Assembly: GCA_030685235.1 (NCBI GenBank)
Contig: MU839238.1
Coordinates: 31,360-95,359, forward strand
From: Copromyces sp. CBS 386.78
Taxonomy: Eukaryota; Ascomycota; Sordariomycetes; Sordariales; Sordariaceae
Reading direction: 5' to 3'
Length of the DNA: 64,000 bases
Shown piece after piece: positions 60,840-64,000 of the stretch; the stretch's first letter is position 1, and every line of letters starts with the position of its first letter. Position numbers and translations under genes: made by a program. The notes under the pieces were generated by a model that worked only from the letters and a program-made list of their open reading frames with translations, was not told where the DNA came from and searched no databases.

Positions 60840-61075
60840 TTCCAATTTCTGGGTTTTCCAATTTTCTGGTTTTCTAATTTCCCGGTTTTCCAATCCCTTT
60901 CCTTTTATTATTCCTTTCTGGTTTTCTAGTTTGCTGGTTTTCTGGTTTTCTAGTTTACTGGTTTTCTGGTTTTCTGGTTTTCTGGTTTTCTGGTTTTCTG
61001 GTTTTCTAGTTTTCTAGTTTTCTAATTTTCTGGTTTTCTGGTTTTCTAGTTTTCTGGTTTTCTAGTTTTCTAACC
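60840..61075. repeat. (TTTTCTGG)n microsatellite, cassette B
   Basis: About 20 imperfect 8-bp units of TTTTCTGG or TTTTCTAG in the central part. The CTAG variants are the RIP-type derivative of CTGG. Confidence 0.85.
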
Positions 61076-61940
61076 CCTTACCTTTTATTCCCATCCTTCT
61101 TTCCTATTCTTATTTCCCCCCCCTCTCCCCTTCTTATTTCCCCCCTATCCCTTCACTATTTCCCCCCTATCCTTTTATTATTTCCCCTCTTTCCCTTTAT
61201 TATTCCCTCCCTTTCCCTTTATAATTTACCTCGTCTTTTATCCTATTTATCAAATTAAATATTTATTAATAATTATTAATAAAAATAATAAATTCTAATA
61301 TTATTATCCAAACCTAATTTAAAAAAGGAAAAAAAAACCCGAATATATAATTCAATAGCCAACCCCCAATCTATTCGATAACCAAACCGGCATTACTAAT
61401 AATATCAATACTATTAATATTACTAATAATATTAACAATATTAAAATTAATTAAGATAACATCCGATAATAATAGTAAATTTATTAACTATAGTAAACCT
61501 AATAGTAATAATAAGCCTAATCCAAAATATTAATATCGTTAACCATCCTTCTACTATTAGCCTTCCTAACGAAAATAAATTATTAAATAATATATATCAG
61601 ACATTTTTAATATTATTACTATTAAAGAAACCGACTTTTAAACCGCCGTATTAATATTTATCAACTATAGATTTAATATATTTACTACTATTAAGCCCCT
61701 ACGACCTATCCTCTATATAATAATAAATTAGGCGACTAATAAAGAGTAAAAATATTAACGAACTATATAGCTATCTATTAATATTAACCCTAATACCTCT
61801 CCCCGATAAGAAGGTATAATAATATTACAAAATTAATAACCTTTATAAGGACCCCAATCGTAAATAATATAAAGAACCGATACAACTTTCTCCTACCTAT
61901 ACCTTCTTAGTATAAAAATATATTTAAGCAAATTCCTAGC
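60840..61940. repeat. Duplicated cassette, copy B
   Basis: Partner of 58340-59330 (see there). It is more heavily mutated than copy A. Downstream it has its own minisatellite (61971-62345), in the same relative place as the 61-bp array of copy A but of different sequence. Confidence 0.65.
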
Positions 61941-61970
61941 TCACTACCAAATATATATTAATTCAAAGGA

Positions 61971-62345
61971 GAAGATATATTAATTATAACCACCTCAACG
62001 TAAAGAACAGCTCGCCTCTAGACCTATATCGATTCGAAGGAGAAGATATATTAATTATAACTACTTTCAACGTAAAAAATAGTTCGCTACTAGACCTATA
62101 TCGATTCGAAGGAGAAGATACGTTGGTTATAACTACTTCAACGCAAGGAACGGCTCGCCATCAACTCGAAGGAGAAGATATATTAGTTATAACTACCTTT
62201 AACGTAAAGAACAATTCGCCACCAGACCTACATTAATTCGAAAGAGAAAATATATTGGTCATAATTATTTTAACGTAAAAAATAGCTCGCCATCAATTCG
62301 AAGGAGAAGATATATTAATTATAACTACCTTCAACGTAAAGAATA
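61971..62345. repeat. Minisatellite with alternating 60- and 72-bp units
   Basis: ATTCGAAGGAGAAGATA-like starts lie at 61971, 62032, 62104, 62164, 62236 and 62296, so steps are 61, 72, 60, 72 and 60. The longer units carry an extra 12-bp AGACCTACATTA-like piece. This gives a higher-order period of about 132 bp. Confidence 0.85.
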
Positions 62346-63880
62346 AAGACTATTAATCCTTCGCTAATAAAGATTAATAATAAATAATCGTTCCTACTAC
62401 TTAGTACGGGGCGGGCGGAATTAAGGTAAGTATACTATTATATAAATAATTTATCTACTATTCTTCCTTATAAGGAAAATAGGAGGCTAAATACATTATT
62501 TATTACCCAATCTACCCCCTAGTCCAAACTTTTCCTACCAATCTACCTATATAAAATCCGTAATTTCCTTACGAAATTAATATATTTCGTTAGCCTCCCC
62601 TTAAACCAAATTACTATTATTAAAATCATTTAATTAACTATCTTCTTTACTAAAGGTTACTATAATAATTAACCTCTTAAAACGCCGGCGTTCGCTTTTA
62701 TACTTAGTTTACAATTCTTTATACTAAAGTATAAAATTATAAAAGCTAATAGTAACTAAGATAATATCCTTCTAAATTTCAATACCGTATTTTTAGTCTA
62801 AACGGTAAATATAGAACTTCCTTACTAATATACCCTATATAATTTTAATACTAATACGAATTGAATTATAATATTTATTAAATAACTTTTACTTAATTTA
62901 GAAAGCGTAACTACCCTATTCCGGCATATAATATCGAATACTACAATATAGGACTAGTATCCTCTTTATTATAAAATAATTAGCGTTCCTAAAATAATAC
63001 CAGCCGTTAGAGATTCGGAAATCGTTATTTATAGTATTGTAGAAAACGCAAGCGTCGTTAGTAGAACCTTCCTAACCAATACGCAAATACGTAAAACAAC
63101 TATCTATATTAATAATACCTATTACATTCTAAATAATAAAGCTCTTACGGGTAATCCAAGCTAAGAACTAGTCAATTACAATACGTACGGCAAATAACTT
63201 CCTATCTACTACGCCGAAGCAATTTTAGAAGTAGGAATAATACTTTAAAAATTGCCGGATTTTAAATTGGACTATTAGTTCTAATTATTTAATAAAGGCC
63301 TTCATAAGGTAGAGGAGGCATCTTAAAATATAATAAAAAGTCCTACTTAATATTTAGTAAATTAATATTATAATATTTAGTACGGTATTAAATATATATT
63401 AACTTATAAATAATATTAAAACTATAACGAAAGTATAATACTACTTTTCTTATAATTATACTTTAAACTAGGATATTAAAATAGATTGTAAGCCTTTACT
63501 TACCGTTAAAATACCGCCTACCCTCCAAGTTATTATAAATAAAGAACTAGATATAAAGGGTATTAAAAGTCTTACTACTTATACGGAATTGCGTAAAGAA
63601 GAGCTTTTTTAGTAAATTGAAGTATTTATTTATTTCTAGCCTACCTTAAAAGTAAATTGTCTTATAGAAGACCGGTCGGATATTATTTAACAGTATAAAA
63701 TTGTACAATATAATAATATATAAAGTAATAGTAATATTAGAGGTAGCGGCCTAGAATTATATTTAAAGTTCTTCGTTAAGCCCCTCCTCGTTATTATTAA
63801 GCGCTATTACGAAGATTACTAAATAAATAAAGATAAAAGGGTATAAAAGAAAAAGGAAAAAAAGAAGGAGATAGATATCG

Positions 63881-64000
63881 ATCAGGGTAATAGAAGGTAT
63901 TTATTAATGAGAATGTCTTTTCGCACCGTAATGAATGTCTTCCGGCACCGTAGCCCCACCCTTCCCGTGCGCCAAGGCACACTAATGCACCCCAAAAATT
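63881..64000. other. Return to unmutated sequence at right edge
   Basis: From about 63890 CpA and TpG reappear (ATGAATGTCTTCCGGCACCG). The text GTAATGAATGTCTT / CACCGTA is partly repeated within 63915-63950. Too short to annotate. Confidence 0.45.

Larger units (their letters stand above)
54391..63880. other. RIPped block of unknown origin, 9.5 kb
   Basis: AT-rich with CpA/TpG nearly absent and CpG kept, so it was recognised as repeated DNA at some time. I find no LTRs, no terminal inverted repeats and no reverse transcriptase, transposase or tyrosine recombinase motif. Contents: a decayed Myb/SANT-like gene, a cassette duplicated with an offset near 2.6 kb, and many tandem repeats, listed separately. 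The parts 57.33-57.78, 59.77-60.2 and 62.35-63.88 kb have interrupted frames and no feature I can name. Confidence 0.6.

Noticed and set aside
57796..62345. Regular repeats with spacers as a CRISPR array
   Set aside because: The units are 55-72 bp, directly tandem without unique spacers, and degenerate; the genome is a fungus.
54391..63880. Starship-type giant element
   Set aside because: No tyrosine recombinase captain gene or cargo genes are visible, and the block ends within the window without clear borders.

Overview
The window looks like a chromosome arm segment of a filamentous ascomycete, most likely of the Sordariales (my inference). Genes are intron-containing, with short GT-AG introns of about 54-103 nt and CTAAC/CTGAC-type branch sites. 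Gene-rich, GC-balanced DNA alternates with AT-rich blocks in which CpA/TpG has been almost erased while CpG persists. That is the footprint of repeat-induced point mutation (RIP) of the Neurospora type.

Layout: 0-4.8 kb carries a tRNA-like sequence and one large fungal hypothetical gene. 4.87-10.71 kb is a complete but RIP-killed Ty1/copia element with 173-bp LTRs and the 5-bp duplication GTTTC. 10.7-38.8 kb is the gene block: a giant ubiquitin-specific protease (minus strand, 5 exons, 2585 aa), the RNase P/MRP subunit Pop3, an RGG-box/coiled-coil protein of unknown function, the PalB/Rim13 calpain-like protease of ambient-pH signalling, an unresolved coding-like stretch, a peroxisomal-type mitochondrial carrier (Ant1/PMP47 type), and ribosomal protein eL29. 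I worked out the exon boundaries of five genes by hand; each set gives a total coding length divisible by three.

38.84-53.81 kb is a Ty3/gypsy element on the minus strand, with 248-bp LTRs and the 5-bp duplication ACAAG. A Tad1-like LINE of 6.78 kb is inserted inside its reverse transcriptase, with a 14-bp target duplication. Both are heavily RIPped. After a small unmutated island (53.8-54.4 kb), 54.4-63.9 kb is another RIPped block without recognisable LTRs. It holds a decayed gene for a Myb/SANT-like protein with Lys/Ser/Asp and Val-Glu-Lys-Pro repeats. It also holds a cassette duplicated at an offset of about 2.6 kb, and several minisatellites with periods of 30, 55, 56, 60/72, 61 and 64 bp. 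This last block is the least explained part of the window.

The host genes are housekeeping or regulatory and do not form a cluster. They cover deubiquitination, tRNA/rRNA processing, pH-responsive proteolysis of the PacC pathway, peroxisomal adenine nucleotide supply and the large ribosomal subunit. No CRISPR array, secondary-metabolite cluster or bacterial-type operon is present.
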